Below, in pieces: positions 27,441 to 36,326 of a stretch of 64,000 nucleotides of DNA. A program made the position numbers and the translations under genes. The stretch is from Pseudomonas fluorescens. Its GTDB lineage: Bacteria > Pseudomonadota > Gammaproteobacteria > Pseudomonadales > Pseudomonadaceae. Under the pieces are notes generated by a model. It was given only the letters and a program-made list of their open reading frames with translations. It searched no databases and had not been told where the DNA came from. Positions within the stretch are counted from its first letter, which is position 1, and every line of letters starts with the position of its first letter. The stretch lies in the NCBI RefSeq assembly GCF_005938625.1, contig NZ_VCNJ01000040.1, forward strand, positions 186,001 through 250,000. The letters run 5' to 3'.

Positions 27441-28343
27441 TTACAGGTCGCCGTAACCCAGCGAACGCAATGCACGCTCGTCGTCAGACCAGCCGCCCTT
27501 CACCTTGACCCACAGGTTAAGCATGATCTTGGAGTCGAACAGCAGCTCCATGTCCTTGCGCGCTTCGGTGCCGATGCGCTTGATACGCTCGCCCTTGTCG
27601 CCAATGATGATCTTCTTCTGGCCGTCACGTTCAACGAGGATCAAAGCGTGGATGTGCAGGGTCTTGCCCTGCTGCTTGAACTCTTCGATTTCGACGGTGA
27701 TCTGGTACGGCAGCTCGGCGCCCATCTGGCGCATGATTTTCTCGCGTACCAGTTCCGCGGCGAGGAAACGGCTGCTGCGGTCGGTGATCTGGTCTTCCGG
27801 GAAGAAGTGATCGTTCTCCGGCAGATGATCGGCGATAACCTTTTCCAGCGCTTCGAGGTTGTGCCCGTGCTGTGCGGAAATCGGAATGATCTGCGCGTTC
27901 GGCAGTTGTTCCTGCAACCAGCTGAGGTGCGGCATCAGCTCGGCTTTGTCTTCGATGCGGTCGGTCTTGTTCAGCGCGACGATCAGCGGGCCGGTCACGT
28001 ACTGCACGCGCTCGAGAACCATCTGGTCTTCGTCGGTCCACTTGGTGCGGTCGACCACGAAGATCACCACGTCGACGTCTTTCAACGCCGCCGAAGCGGT
28101 TTTGTTCATGTAACGGTTCAGGGCCTTTTCGCCACCCTTGTGCATGCCGGGGGTGTCGACGTAGATCGCCTGCACGTCACCTTCGGTTTTGATCCCGAGC
28201 ATGTTGTGGCGGGTGGTCTGCGGCTTGCGCGAGGTGATCGCGAGCTTCTGGCCAAGAATGTGGTTCAGCAGCGTCGACTTACCGACGTTGGGACGGCCGA
28301 CGATGGCAACATAGCCACAGCGAGTTGCGTTTGTATCAGTCAT
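27441..28343 (-). CDS. era: GTPase Era
   Basis: Era binds 16S rRNA near the anti-Shine-Dalgarno end and assists 30S assembly. The 300-residue protein has G1 GRPNVGKST near residue 14, DTPGMH near 63, NKTD near 125 and a C-terminal KH domain containing GDKGERIKRIG. The ATG at 28343 has GGAG 8 bases upstream and begins MTDTNATRCGY; an ATG at 28367 is inside rnc and less likely. It overlaps the rnc stop by 8 bp, so rnc and era are coupled. Confidence 0.97.
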   Translation of the reverse strand: MTDTNATRCGYVAIVGRPNVGKSTLLNHILGQKLAITSRKPQTTRHNMLGIKTEGDVQAIYVDTPGMHKGGEKALNRYMNKTASAALKDVDVVIFVVDRTKWTDEDQMVLERVQYVTGPLIVALNKTDRIEDKAELMPHLSWLQEQLPNAQIIPISAQHGHNLEALEKVIADHLPENDHFFPEDQITDRSSRFLAAELVREKIMRQMGAELPYQITVEIEEFKQQGKTLHIHALILVERDGQKKIIIGDKGERIKRIGTEARKDMELLFDSKIMLNLWVKVKGGWSDDERALRSLGYGDL

Positions 28344-29025
28344 TGCCATTCTCCACGCCCAGGGCAATCAGTGCTGCGGCGGCCGCTACCTGTTCGGCAA
28401 TACGACGACTCACACCCTGACCTCGGCTTTTTTCATTCAGTAAGACAACTTCGCACTCGACGAAGAAGGTTCGGCAGTGCGGCTCGCCCTGGATATCGAC
28501 CACTTCATAGCGTGGCAGATCGCAACCGCGCGATTGCAGGTGTTCCTGCAAGCGGGTCTTCGGATCCTTGTTGGTGTCGACCAGGGTCAGACCCTCGAAC
28601 TCGCCCGCCAGCCAGGCCAGTACGCGCTCACGCGCCATGTCCATGCCAGCATCGAGGTAGATCGCGCCGATCAAGGCTTCGAGGGCGTCAGCCAGAATCG
28701 ATTCACGGCGGAAACCGCCGCTTTTCAACTCACCGGAACCCAGTCGCAGGTAATCGCCAAGGTCAAAACCGCGCGCCAGTACGGCCAGCGTCTCACCTTT
28801 TACCAAACGTGCGCGCAAACGCGACAACTGGCCTTCGCGGGCCAGCGGGAAGCGATCGAACAGTGCCTCGCCAGCGACGAAGTTGAGGATGGCATCGCCG
28901 AGGAATTCCAGGCGTTCGTTGTTGCGCCCGGCAAAACTGCGGTGCGTCAGGGCCAGCAGCATCAGCTCCTGATCCTTGAAGGTGTAACCGAGCTGGCGCT
29001 CGAGACGGCTTAGAGAAACGCTCAC
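28336..29025 (-). CDS. rnc: Ribonuclease III
   Basis: RNase III cleaves double-stranded RNA in rRNA precursors and mRNAs. The 229-residue enzyme has the signature NERLEFLGDAIL near residue 36 with catalytic acidic residues, a second acidic cluster at ADALEALIGAIY and a C-terminal double-stranded RNA-binding domain (DPKTRLQEHLQSRG to the end). It starts with GTG at 29025, which overlaps by GTGA the stop of a short upstream frame. era follows with an overlap. Confidence 0.97.
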   Translation of the reverse strand: MSVSLSRLERQLGYTFKDQELMLLALTHRSFAGRNNERLEFLGDAILNFVAGEALFDRFPLAREGQLSRLRARLVKGETLAVLARGFDLGDYLRLGSGELKSGGFRRESILADALEALIGAIYLDAGMDMARERVLAWLAGEFEGLTLVDTNKDPKTRLQEHLQSRGCDLPRYEVVDIQGEPHCRTFFVECEVVLLNEKSRGQGVSRRIAEQVAAAAALIALGVENGND

Positions 29026-29111
29026 GGTTTACCCACGCTGAGTTCGTGGCTGGATTCCACTGCCATCGCCGGGATGCGGCGCAGGCCTGGGACAATTAAC
29101 GCTGTGTTCAA
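29022..29111 (-). CDS. Very short frame in the usual DUF4845 slot between lepB and rnc
   Basis: In P. aeruginosa and many relatives a DUF4845 gene of about 120 codons stands between lepB and rnc. Here only 169 bp remain. A 29-codon minus-strand frame from a TTG at 29111 (preceded by AGGATTTA) ends SSHELSVGKP with its TGA overlapping the rnc GTG (29022-29025). The overlap suggests it could be the C-terminal remnant of that gene or a small coupling peptide. No homology can be proven at this length. Confidence 0.3.
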   Translation of the reverse strand: MNTALIVPGLRRIPAMAVESSHELSVGKP

Positions 29112-29164
29112 AAATTAAATCCTGGCGATTGCGAAGCCGATTGTGCCGGCTCCAGAAATGCATT

Positions 29165-29187
29165 CGGCGCTGTGGTCAACAGCGCCG
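29165..29187 (-). terminator. Hairpin after lepB
   Basis: A stem CGGCGCTG...CAGCGCCG with a 7-bp loop lies just downstream of the lepB stop. No T-run follows, so it may be a processing or pause hairpin rather than a full terminator. Confidence 0.4.
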
Positions 29188-29194
29188 TGTGTGA

Positions 29195-30049
29195 TTACTT
29201 GATCAGGCCAACCCGCGAGAAATTCGGCAGGTGACTGAGTTTCGGTTCCGGCCAGCTCATCCAGACCGCGAAGGCCTTGCCGACGATATTCTGGTCGGGA
29301 ACCATGCCCAGCAGGTCCTTGGGAATGTTCGGATCATCCCAATAGCGACTGTCATTCGAGTTGTCGCGGTTGTCGCCCATCATGAAGTAGTGCCCCGCAG
29401 GCACTGTCCACGAGCGGTCCGGCGTGGCGCGGTAGCGGCTCATTTCCTTGCGGATCAGATGCTCGGCGGCACCCAGTTTCTCTTTGTACAGTTCGGCGCT
29501 GCCCAGCGTGCCCGGCTCGGCGCCGACCATCTGCTCGGCAATCGACTCGCCATTCACAAACAGACGCTTGTCGGCGGTGTAACGCACCGTGTCACCCGGC
29601 AGACCGACCACACGCTTGATGTAGTTGACGTTCGGATCGCTCGGATAGCGGAACACCATTACATCGCCGCGCTGCGGATCACCGACCTCGATGATTTTCT
29701 TGTCGATCACCGGCAGGCGGATCCCGTAAGAAAACTTGTTCACCAGAATGAAGTCGCCGACGTCCAGGGTTGGTTTCATCGAGCCCGAAGGAATCTGGAA
29801 CGGCTCCACGAGGAACGAACGCAGCACCAGCACGATGAACAACACCGGGAAGAACGACTTGCCGTATTCGACCAGCAGCGGTTCTTTGTTCAGTTTTTCA
29901 ACGACCACCCCGTCAGGCTGGCTGACACTGCCTTGATAAGAGGCAATGGCAGCACGCCGACGCGGTGCCAGGATCAACAGATCAAGCAACGCCAACAGGC
30001 CGCAGACGAACACGGCGATGACCAGCAACAGCGGGAAATTTAGTGACAT
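29195..30049 (-). CDS. lepB: Signal peptidase I
   Basis: LepB removes signal peptides from exported proteins at the periplasmic face of the inner membrane. The 284-residue protein has two N-terminal membrane helices (about 4-28 and 64-82), the catalytic Ser90 in PSGSMKPTL, the general base Lys145 in NYIKRVVGLPGD and the late conserved box GDNRDNSNDSRYWD. The start lies 5 bp after lepA, so translation may be coupled. Confidence 0.97.
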   Translation of the reverse strand: MSLNFPLLLVIAVFVCGLLALLDLLILAPRRRAAIASYQGSVSQPDGVVVEKLNKEPLLVEYGKSFFPVLFIVLVLRSFLVEPFQIPSGSMKPTLDVGDFILVNKFSYGIRLPVIDKKIIEVGDPQRGDVMVFRYPSDPNVNYIKRVVGLPGDTVRYTADKRLFVNGESIAEQMVGAEPGTLGSAELYKEKLGAAEHLIRKEMSRYRATPDRSWTVPAGHYFMMGDNRDNSNDSRYWDDPNIPKDLLGMVPDQNIVGKAFAVWMSWPEPKLSHLPNFSRVGLIK

Positions 30050-30054
30050 AGGAC

Positions 30055-31854
30055 CTAACTATCCAACCTGAGCACGGCAAGGAAGGCTTCTTGTGGAATT
30101 TCCACGTTGCCGACCTGCTTCATGCGTTTCTTACCGGCCTTTTGCTTCTCGAGCAGTTTCTTCTTACGGCTGACGTCACCACCGTAGCATTTGGCCAATA
30201 CGTTCTTTCTGAGCGCCTTGACAGTTGTCCGGGCAACGATCTGACCACCGATGGCGGCCTGAATCGCTACGTCGAACATCTGACGAGGAATCAGTTCTTT
30301 CATCTTCTCGGTCAACTGGCGACCTTTGTAGTGCGAGTTGTCACGGTGCACGATCAGCGCCAGAGCGTCGACCTTGTCGCCGTTGATCAGCACGTCCAGT
30401 TTCACCAGATTAGCCGATTGGTAACGGTCGAAATGGTAATCCAGCGAAGCATAGCCGCGACTGGTGGATTTGAGACGGTCGAAGAAGTCCAGCACCACTT
30501 CGTTCATCGGCAGGTCGTAAGTGACTTGCACCTGATTGCCGAGGAACAGCATGTCGACTTGAACGCCACGCTTCTCGATGCACAGGGTGATGACGTTGCC
30601 CAGGTGTTCTTGCGGCACCAGGATATTGGCCCGCACGATTGGCTCGCGCATGTCTTCGATCGACGACACATCCGGAAGCTTGGATGGGTTGTCGACGTAA
30701 ATCGTTTCACCGGTTTTCAGCACCAGTTCGAAAATTACTGTCGGTGCCGTGGTGATCAGGTCCAGGTCGTACTCGCGCTCGAGGCGCTCCTGGATGATTT
30801 CCATGTGCAGCATGCCGAGGAAGCCGCAACGGAAGCCGAAGCCCAGTGCGTCGGAGCTTTCCGGGGTGTACTGCAGCGACGAGTCGTTGAGGGTCAGCTT
30901 CTGCAGCGCTTCGCGGAAATCTTCGAAGTCGTCGGAGCTGACCGGGAACAGACCGGCGTAAACCTGTGGCTGGATGCGTTTGAAGCCGGGCAGCACTTCA
31001 ACGTCCGGGGTCGAACTCAGGGTCAGGGTGTCACCGACCGGTGCACCGTGAATGTCCTTGATGCTGGCGATGATGAAGCCCACTTCGCCGGCCTTCAGAT
31101 CCGAAGTAGCGGTGTGCTTCGGGTTGAACACGCCAACGCTGTCGACCAGATGGATCTTGCCGGTGGACTTGACGAGGATCTTGTCGCCCTTCTTCACGCG
31201 GCCATGACGTACACGCACCAGGGAGACAACGCCCAGGTAGTTGTCGAACCAGGAGTCGATGATCAACGCTTGCAGCGGATCTTCGATGTTGCCGGTCGGC
31301 GCAGGAATGGTGTGCACCAGACGCTCGAGCACTTCGTCGACACCCAGGCCGGTCTTGGCGCTGCAGGTGACGGCGTCGGTGGCATCGATGCCGATGATCT
31401 TCTCGATTTCGTCTTTGACGCGATCAGGATCGGCCTGCGGCAGGTCGATCTTGTTCAGCACCGGCATGACCTCGAGGCCTTGCTCGATGGCGGTGTAGCA
31501 GTTGGCCACGGACTGGGCTTCAACGCCTTGACCGGCGTCGACCACCAGCAGTGCACCTTCACACGCGGCCAGGGAACGGCTGACTTCATAGGTGAAGTCG
31601 ACGTGGCCCGGGGTGTCAATGAAGTTCAGCTGATACTTGATGCCGTCTTTGGCGGTGTAATAGAGGGTAACGCTGTGGGCCTTGATGGTGATCCCGCGTT
31701 CACGCTCCAGATCCATGGAATCCAGTACCTGGGCTTCCATTTCACGCTCGGCCAGGCCGCCGCACATCTGGATGAAGCGATCGGCCAGCGTCGACTTGCC
31801 ATGGTCAATGTGGGCGATGATGGAGAAATTGCGGATATGACTCAAATCACTCAC
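30055..31854 (-). CDS. lepA: Elongation factor 4 (LepA)
   Basis: LepA is a ribosome-binding translational GTPase linked to 30S biogenesis and to translation under stress. The 599-residue protein has G1 IAHIDHGKSTLADR near residue 14, DTPGHVDF near 81, NKIDLPQADP near 135 and the LepA-specific C-terminal domain (GGDVSRKKKLLEKQKAGKKR). It starts with GTG at 31854 (MSDLSHIRNF); no strong ribosome binding site is evident. It heads the lepA-lepB-rnc-era unit. Confidence 0.97.
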   Translation of the reverse strand: MSDLSHIRNFSIIAHIDHGKSTLADRFIQMCGGLAEREMEAQVLDSMDLERERGITIKAHSVTLYYTAKDGIKYQLNFIDTPGHVDFTYEVSRSLAACEGALLVVDAGQGVEAQSVANCYTAIEQGLEVMPVLNKIDLPQADPDRVKDEIEKIIGIDATDAVTCSAKTGLGVDEVLERLVHTIPAPTGNIEDPLQALIIDSWFDNYLGVVSLVRVRHGRVKKGDKILVKSTGKIHLVDSVGVFNPKHTATSDLKAGEVGFIIASIKDIHGAPVGDTLTLSSTPDVEVLPGFKRIQPQVYAGLFPVSSDDFEDFREALQKLTLNDSSLQYTPESSDALGFGFRCGFLGMLHMEIIQERLEREYDLDLITTAPTVIFELVLKTGETIYVDNPSKLPDVSSIEDMREPIVRANILVPQEHLGNVITLCIEKRGVQVDMLFLGNQVQVTYDLPMNEVVLDFFDRLKSTSRGYASLDYHFDRYQSANLVKLDVLINGDKVDALALIVHRDNSHYKGRQLTEKMKELIPRQMFDVAIQAAIGGQIVARTTVKALRKNVLAKCYGGDVSRKKKLLEKQKAGKKRMKQVGNVEIPQEAFLAVLRLDS

Positions 31855-31962
31855 GGATCAACACTCAAAAAGGCTGCAGGCATAGCCCGCCGAAAAATAG
31901 CCGGGAATTGTACCTGATACACGGCGCAAGCGTCACGTTCGCCTGTCACCCGGATTGCATGC

Positions 31963-31995
31963 AAAAACGCCCCGATCTGTCGACCGAGGCGTTTT
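31963..31995 (-). terminator. Intrinsic terminator after lptG
   Basis: AAAACGCCTCGG...GGGGCGTTTTT, read on the minus strand, forms a stem followed by a T-run about 30 bp past the lptG stop and upstream of lepA. It separates the two minus-strand operons. Confidence 0.85.
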
Positions 31996-32027
31996 CGAGT
32001 TTTAAAGCACAGGTCAATCGCCTGTCA

Positions 32028-33089
32028 TCAACCGGCTCTTCGCAGCAGCCAGACACCTGCCAGTGCACAGACACCGGCCGGCACCAGCACCGCAAACAGC
32101 GGCGAGAAACCGAACACCAGGCTCGACGGACCAAGCAAATCCTGAACGATACGGAAGGTGAAGCCCACCAGCACGCCGGTAAATACGCGCTGGCCGAGGG
32201 TCACCGAGCGTAGCGGGCCGAAGATGAAGGAAATCGCCATCAGCACCAGTGCAGCGGTTACCAGCGGCTGCAACACCTTGACCCAAAATGCCAGCCAGTA
32301 ACGACCGTTGCTCAGGCCTTGCTCGGACAGATAGTGGATGTAACCCCACAGACCGCTGATCGACAGCGATTCAGGGGCCATGACCACGGTGCTGAGCAGT
32401 TGCGGGCTCAACGCCACATCCCATTGCTCGCTCGGGGCATTGACGACTTCAGTGCTGCGCTCATGGAACAGCGTGGTGGCAACGTCGGTGAGCTGCCACT
32501 TGGTGCCGTCAAACTCGGCCTTCTTGGCGAAGCTTGAACTCAGCAGATGGCGCTCCTTGTCGAAGTGATAGCGAGTCACGCCATACAACAGACCGTTCGG
32601 TTGCACGGCGTTGATGTGGATGAACTCCTCACCCTGACGGTGCCACATACCGTGCTTGGCGCTTTGCGCGTCGCCACTGCCCTGCGCCAGCGAGCGATTG
32701 GCCTGGGCCATGCTTTCGGTCGCCGGAGCGACGTATTCGCCGATCAGCACACCGGCCAGCATCAGCACCAGCATTGGCTTCATGACGGCCCAGACGATCC
32801 GGCCGATGGACACGCCTGCAGCCCGCATGACCGTCAGCTCACTGCTGCTGGCCAGACTGCCAAGGCCGATCAGGCAGCCGATCAATGCGGCCATTGGCAG
32901 CATTTCGTAGAGACGGCGCGGCGCGGTCAGCAATACAAAGCTCAGAACATCGACCAGCGTGTAGGTGTCGCTGACGTCACCCATCTCATCGATGAAGGCA
33001 AACAAGGTTGCCAGACCGAGAATGATGGCCAGCACGGCGATGATCGCCATGAATACGCTACTGCCGATGTAGCGGTCGAGTTTAACCAC
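32028..33089 (-). CDS. lptG: LPS export ABC permease LptG
   Basis: LptG and LptF form the membrane core of the LptB2FG complex that extracts lipopolysaccharide from the inner membrane. The 353-residue protein has N-terminal helices (MVKLDRYIGSSVFMAIIAVL), a periplasmic beta-jellyroll middle region (about 135-260) and three C-terminal helices, six in all. Conserved LGSLASSSELTVMRAAGVS marks the coupling region to LptB. The GTG at 33089 overlaps the lptF stop by 8 bp. Confidence 0.95.
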   Translation of the reverse strand: MVKLDRYIGSSVFMAIIAVLAIILGLATLFAFIDEMGDVSDTYTLVDVLSFVLLTAPRRLYEMLPMAALIGCLIGLGSLASSSELTVMRAAGVSIGRIVWAVMKPMLVLMLAGVLIGEYVAPATESMAQANRSLAQGSGDAQSAKHGMWHRQGEEFIHINAVQPNGLLYGVTRYHFDKERHLLSSSFAKKAEFDGTKWQLTDVATTLFHERSTEVVNAPSEQWDVALSPQLLSTVVMAPESLSISGLWGYIHYLSEQGLSNGRYWLAFWVKVLQPLVTAALVLMAISFIFGPLRSVTLGQRVFTGVLVGFTFRIVQDLLGPSSLVFGFSPLFAVLVPAGVCALAGVWLLRRAG

Positions 33090-34203
33090 GGGCCACCTCC
33101 AGCGCTGCGGAGCGACGGCTGGCCATCTTCAGACGCAGTGGCTCCCAATAAAGCAGGCCGAGACCGATGAACAGGAAGATCGCGTGCACCCACCACAGGC
33201 CAAGGGCCGGTGGAATCTTGCCTTTTTCAAGGGCGCCGCGCGCGGCAATCAGGATGGTCAGATAAGCCATATAAAGAAGAATCGCCGGCAGCAGCTTGAG
33301 GAAACGCCCTTGGCGCGGATTGACTCGCGACAGCGGCACCGCCATCAGGGTCACAATAAATACCAGCAGCGGCAGGGACAAACGCCATTGCAGCTCGGTT
33401 TTGGAGCGGATGTCATCGCTGCCCAGCAGAGACGAGGTCGGCATCGCGTCACGGTCGGTGACTTCTTCGCTGACGTCTGGCTTGGGCAACAGCACACCGT
33501 AGGTTTCGTAGTGAATAGCGCGATAATCGGCCTGACCCGGGCTGCCGTCGTAGCGATAGCCGTTGTCGAGAATCAGATAGCGATTGCCGTCGGGGCGCAC
33601 TTCCTGACGGCCCTTTTCGGCCACCAGCACGGAAATCCCGCGATCCTTCTGATCGGCACCGAGGTTTTTCTGCGAAATGAACACGCTGCCCAGATTGACG
33701 CGATCGTCACTCAGGGTTTCGGTGTAGGTCACTCGCGTACCGTCACGCAAAGCCTGGAAGCGACCCGGTTCGAGGGTGTCGAATTCGGTCAGCGCGTCCT
33801 GCTTGTTCAGCAGCAACTGGAATTGATTGGCGCCTTGCGGGGCCAGGCCCAGACTCAACCATGCCACGACCAGTGCGACCAGGGTCGCCGGGAACAGGGT
33901 CATGCGAAACAGCTTCTGCTGACTCATGCCTGTGGCCGAGAGCACGGTCATCTCGCTTTCCAGGTACAGGCGACCGTAGGCCAGCAGGATCCCGAGGAAC
34001 AGGCCCAGCGGCAGAATCAGTTGCAGGAACCCCGGCAGACGAAAGCCCATGATCAGGAACAGCGAACCCGGATCGAGCTGGCCGGCAGCGGCCTGAGCCA
34101 GATATTTGATGAAGCGACCGCTCATGATGATGACCAGCAGCACCGCACTCACGGCGCTGAGGGTCAGCAGGACTTCGCGGGACAGATAACGGAAGACGAT
34201 CAA
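33082..34203 (-). CDS. lptF: LPS export ABC permease LptF
   Basis: Partner of LptG in lipopolysaccharide transport. The 373-residue product has six membrane helices around a periplasmic jellyroll; YGRLYLESEMTVLSATGMSQ is the coupling-helix region. I place the start at a TTG (34203), giving the family-typical MIVFRYLSREVL, because GGAG lies 8 bases upstream. The upstream GTG at 34212 overlaps that GGAG and would lack a proper site. The promoter lies next to a MITE-like element. Confidence 0.94.
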   Translation of the reverse strand: MIVFRYLSREVLLTLSAVSAVLLVIIMSGRFIKYLAQAAAGQLDPGSLFLIMGFRLPGFLQLILPLGLFLGILLAYGRLYLESEMTVLSATGMSQQKLFRMTLFPATLVALVVAWLSLGLAPQGANQFQLLLNKQDALTEFDTLEPGRFQALRDGTRVTYTETLSDDRVNLGSVFISQKNLGADQKDRGISVLVAEKGRQEVRPDGNRYLILDNGYRYDGSPGQADYRAIHYETYGVLLPKPDVSEEVTDRDAMPTSSLLGSDDIRSKTELQWRLSLPLLVFIVTLMAVPLSRVNPRQGRFLKLLPAILLYMAYLTILIAARGALEKGKIPPALGLWWVHAIFLFIGLGLLYWEPLRLKMASRRSAALEVARG

Positions 34204-34778
34204 ACCAGACACTCCAGGGTTGTCAGGCTAAGGCGGCCAAACAAGCAAACACATCGACCGGCCCGCAACGCAGAGCCGTCGGAAAAAGATGCGGCATTAT
34301 CCTGTGATTGGGGGCGCCTGTCACTGCGCACACTCATCATGTCTGTAATCCTTTGCAGATCGTACAACCTAGGGGGCGTTCTCAATTAGTTTTCACACCG
34401 CGCCGGGTCTGCTGTTGTGCAGGGCAAGGCGCGAGAAGCGTGGTTTGGTCATTCCAAATAAGCTTCGAGCAACGCAGCCCTGCACAACAGCAGGCCCGGC
34501 CCTTCGGGTTGTGCCTTAAAGCCGGCCAGTCTGCGTTGCAGGCCTTGGAAAGGGAACAACCATTCCCAGCGGCCCGCGCCTTGCCTGGCTGGCTTTAAGG
34601 CGACAACGCGGTGTGAAAACTAATTGAGAACGCCCCCTAGGGTTGTCAGGCGCGGGGAGCGAGGTTCAAACTGCGGCCCTTGTCGCAGGCTTTGGCCTGC
34701 GCCTCTTCTCTTTATAAGCAGGCGACTGCGAATACCGTCGAACGCCTGCGTGTTGACCATTCATTCAGGGATCCGGAC
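34204..34778. promoter_or_regulatory. Divergent lptF/pepA intergenic region
   Basis: This 575-bp gap lies between lptF (leftwards) and pepA (rightwards). It must contain promoters for both operons and is nearly half filled by the inverted-repeat element at 34368-34641. No clear promoter boxes were assigned. The region 34642-34778 (pepA leader) is otherwise unremarkable. Confidence 0.5.
34368..34641. mobile_element. MITE-like element with 35-bp perfect terminal inverted repeats
   Basis: The ends are perfect 35-bp inverted repeats: the left arm (34368-34402) starts CCTAGGGGGCGTTCTCAATT and the right arm (34607-34641) is its complement, ending GAACGCCCCCTAGG. Inside lie two further inverted pairs, 34405-34425 with 34477-34497 (around CTGCTGTTGTGCAGGGC) and 34513-34529 with 34585-34601 (around GCCTTAAAGCCGGCCAG). 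The 274-bp unit can fold as a branched cruciform. It encodes no plausible protein, so it fits a non-autonomous MITE; flanks read ACAAC on one side and GTTGT on the other. Confidence 0.75.
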
Positions 34779-36269
34779 ATGGAACTGGTTGTAAAAAGCG
34801 TTAGCCCAGAAACGTTGAAAACCGCCACCCTGGTGGTTGCCGTCGGTGAAGGCCGCAAACTCGGGGTCGCGGCCAAACAAGTCGACGAACTGAGCGGTGG
34901 TGCAATCAGCGCCGTACTCAAGCGTGGCGATCTGGCCGGCAAGGTTGGCCAGAGCCTGTTGCTGCACAGCCTGCCGAACCTGAAAGCCGAGCGCGTGCTG
35001 CTGGTCGGCGTGGGCAAGGATGAGGAACTGGGCGACCGTCCGTTCCGCAAAATCGTTGCCGGCATCCTCAACACCCTGAAGGGTCTGGGCGGCAGCGACG
35101 CCGTGCTGGCGCTGGATGAAGTTATTGTCAAAAACCGCGACAGCTACGGCAAAACCCGTCTGCTGGCGGAAACCCTAGTCGATGGCCAATACACCTTCGA
35201 CCAGTTCAAGAGCCAGAAAGCCGAGCCGCGCGCGCTGAAGAAAATCACCCTGCTGACCATCAAGGCAGCGCAAGCCGAAGTGCAGCGCGCGGTGAATCAC
35301 GCCACTGCGATCGCCAACGGCATGGCGTTCACCCGCGATCTGGGCAACCTGCCGCCGAACATCTGCCACCCGACGTTCCTCGGCGAACAAGCGAAGAATC
35401 TGGGCAAAGAGTTCAAGGATCTGAAAGTAGAAGTCCTCGACGAGAAGAAAATCAAATCCCTGGGCATGGGTTCGTTCTATGCCGTCGGCCAGGGCAGCGC
35501 CCAGCCACCTCGCCTGATCGTCATGCAATACAACGGCGGCAAGAAATCCGAGAAGCCGTACGCCCTCGTCGGCAAAGGCATCACTTTCGACACTGGCGGC
35601 ATCAGCCTGAAACCGGGCGCCGGCATGGACGAAATGAAATACGACATGGGCGGCGCTGCCTCCGTATTCGGTACCCTGCGTGCCGTGCTTGAGCTGAAGC
35701 TGCCGATCAACCTGGTGTGCATCCTCGCCTGCGCCGAGAACATGCCAAGCGGCAACGCCTCGCGCCCGGGCGACATCGTCACCACCATGAGCGGCCAGAC
35801 CGTGGAAATCCTCAACACCGACGCCGAAGGCCGTCTGGTGCTGTGCGATGCGCTGACCTACTCCGAGCGCTTCAAGCCACAAGCGGTCATCGACATCGCC
35901 ACCCTGACCGGCGCTTGCGTCGTTGCCTTGGGCGCCCACACCTCGGGCCTGCTGGGCAACAACGACGAACTGATCGGCCAACTGCTCAGCGCCGGTAAAG
36001 CCGCTGACGACCGCGCCTGGCAATTGCCGCTGTTCGACGAATACCAGGAGCAACTGGACAGCCCGTTCGCCGACATCGCCAACATCGGTGGCCCGAAAGC
36101 CGGCACCATCACCGCTGCGTGCTTCCTGTCGCGCTTCACCAAAAACCTCAACTGGGCGCACCTGGACATCGCGGGCACCGCGTGGACCAGCGGCGGCAAG
36201 GACAAGGGCGCGACCGGCCGTCCTGTGCCTCTGCTGACCCAGTACCTGCTGGATCGCGCCAAAGCCTGA
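34779..36269 (+). CDS. pepA: Leucyl aminopeptidase
   Basis: PepA is a di-metal M17 exopeptidase; the E. coli protein also binds DNA in plasmid-resolution and carAB regulation. The 496-residue protein has GKGITFDTGGISLKPG near residue 265 with metal-ligand Asp, the M17 signature NTDAEGRL near 347 and a typical N-terminal macro-like domain. The ATG at 34779 (MELVVKSVSPETL) follows CAGGGAT; the frame is open upstream to 34680, but that part is atypical. holC follows. Confidence 0.96.
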   Translation: MELVVKSVSPETLKTATLVVAVGEGRKLGVAAKQVDELSGGAISAVLKRGDLAGKVGQSLLLHSLPNLKAERVLLVGVGKDEELGDRPFRKIVAGILNTLKGLGGSDAVLALDEVIVKNRDSYGKTRLLAETLVDGQYTFDQFKSQKAEPRALKKITLLTIKAAQAEVQRAVNHATAIANGMAFTRDLGNLPPNICHPTFLGEQAKNLGKEFKDLKVEVLDEKKIKSLGMGSFYAVGQGSAQPPRLIVMQYNGGKKSEKPYALVGKGITFDTGGISLKPGAGMDEMKYDMGGAASVFGTLRAVLELKLPINLVCILACAENMPSGNASRPGDIVTTMSGQTVEILNTDAEGRLVLCDALTYSERFKPQAVIDIATLTGACVVALGAHTSGLLGNNDELIGQLLSAGKAADDRAWQLPLFDEYQEQLDSPFADIANIGGPKAGTITAACFLSRFTKNLNWAHLDIAGTAWTSGGKDKGATGRPVPLLTQYLLDRAKA

Positions 36270-36281
36270 ACCCGCTGATGG

Positions 36282-36307
36282 GCGGCGTCATTTTCGGGTG
36301 ACGCCGC
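36282..36307 (+). terminator. Hairpin between pepA and holC
   Basis: GCGGCGTCA...TGACGCCGC, a 9-bp stem with a TTTTCGGG loop, lies 13 bp past the pepA stop. The missing T-run suggests partial termination or mRNA protection rather than a full stop, leaving pepA-holC read-through possible. Confidence 0.5.
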
Positions 36308-36326
36308 TTGCTGCTCTGGAACCGCA

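Noticed and set aside
29195..30049. LepB with an Arg where Lys is expected in VFRYP
   Set aside because: The catalytic Lys lies in the later box and is present (Lys145 in NYIKRVVGLPGD); the FRYP residue is not the general base.
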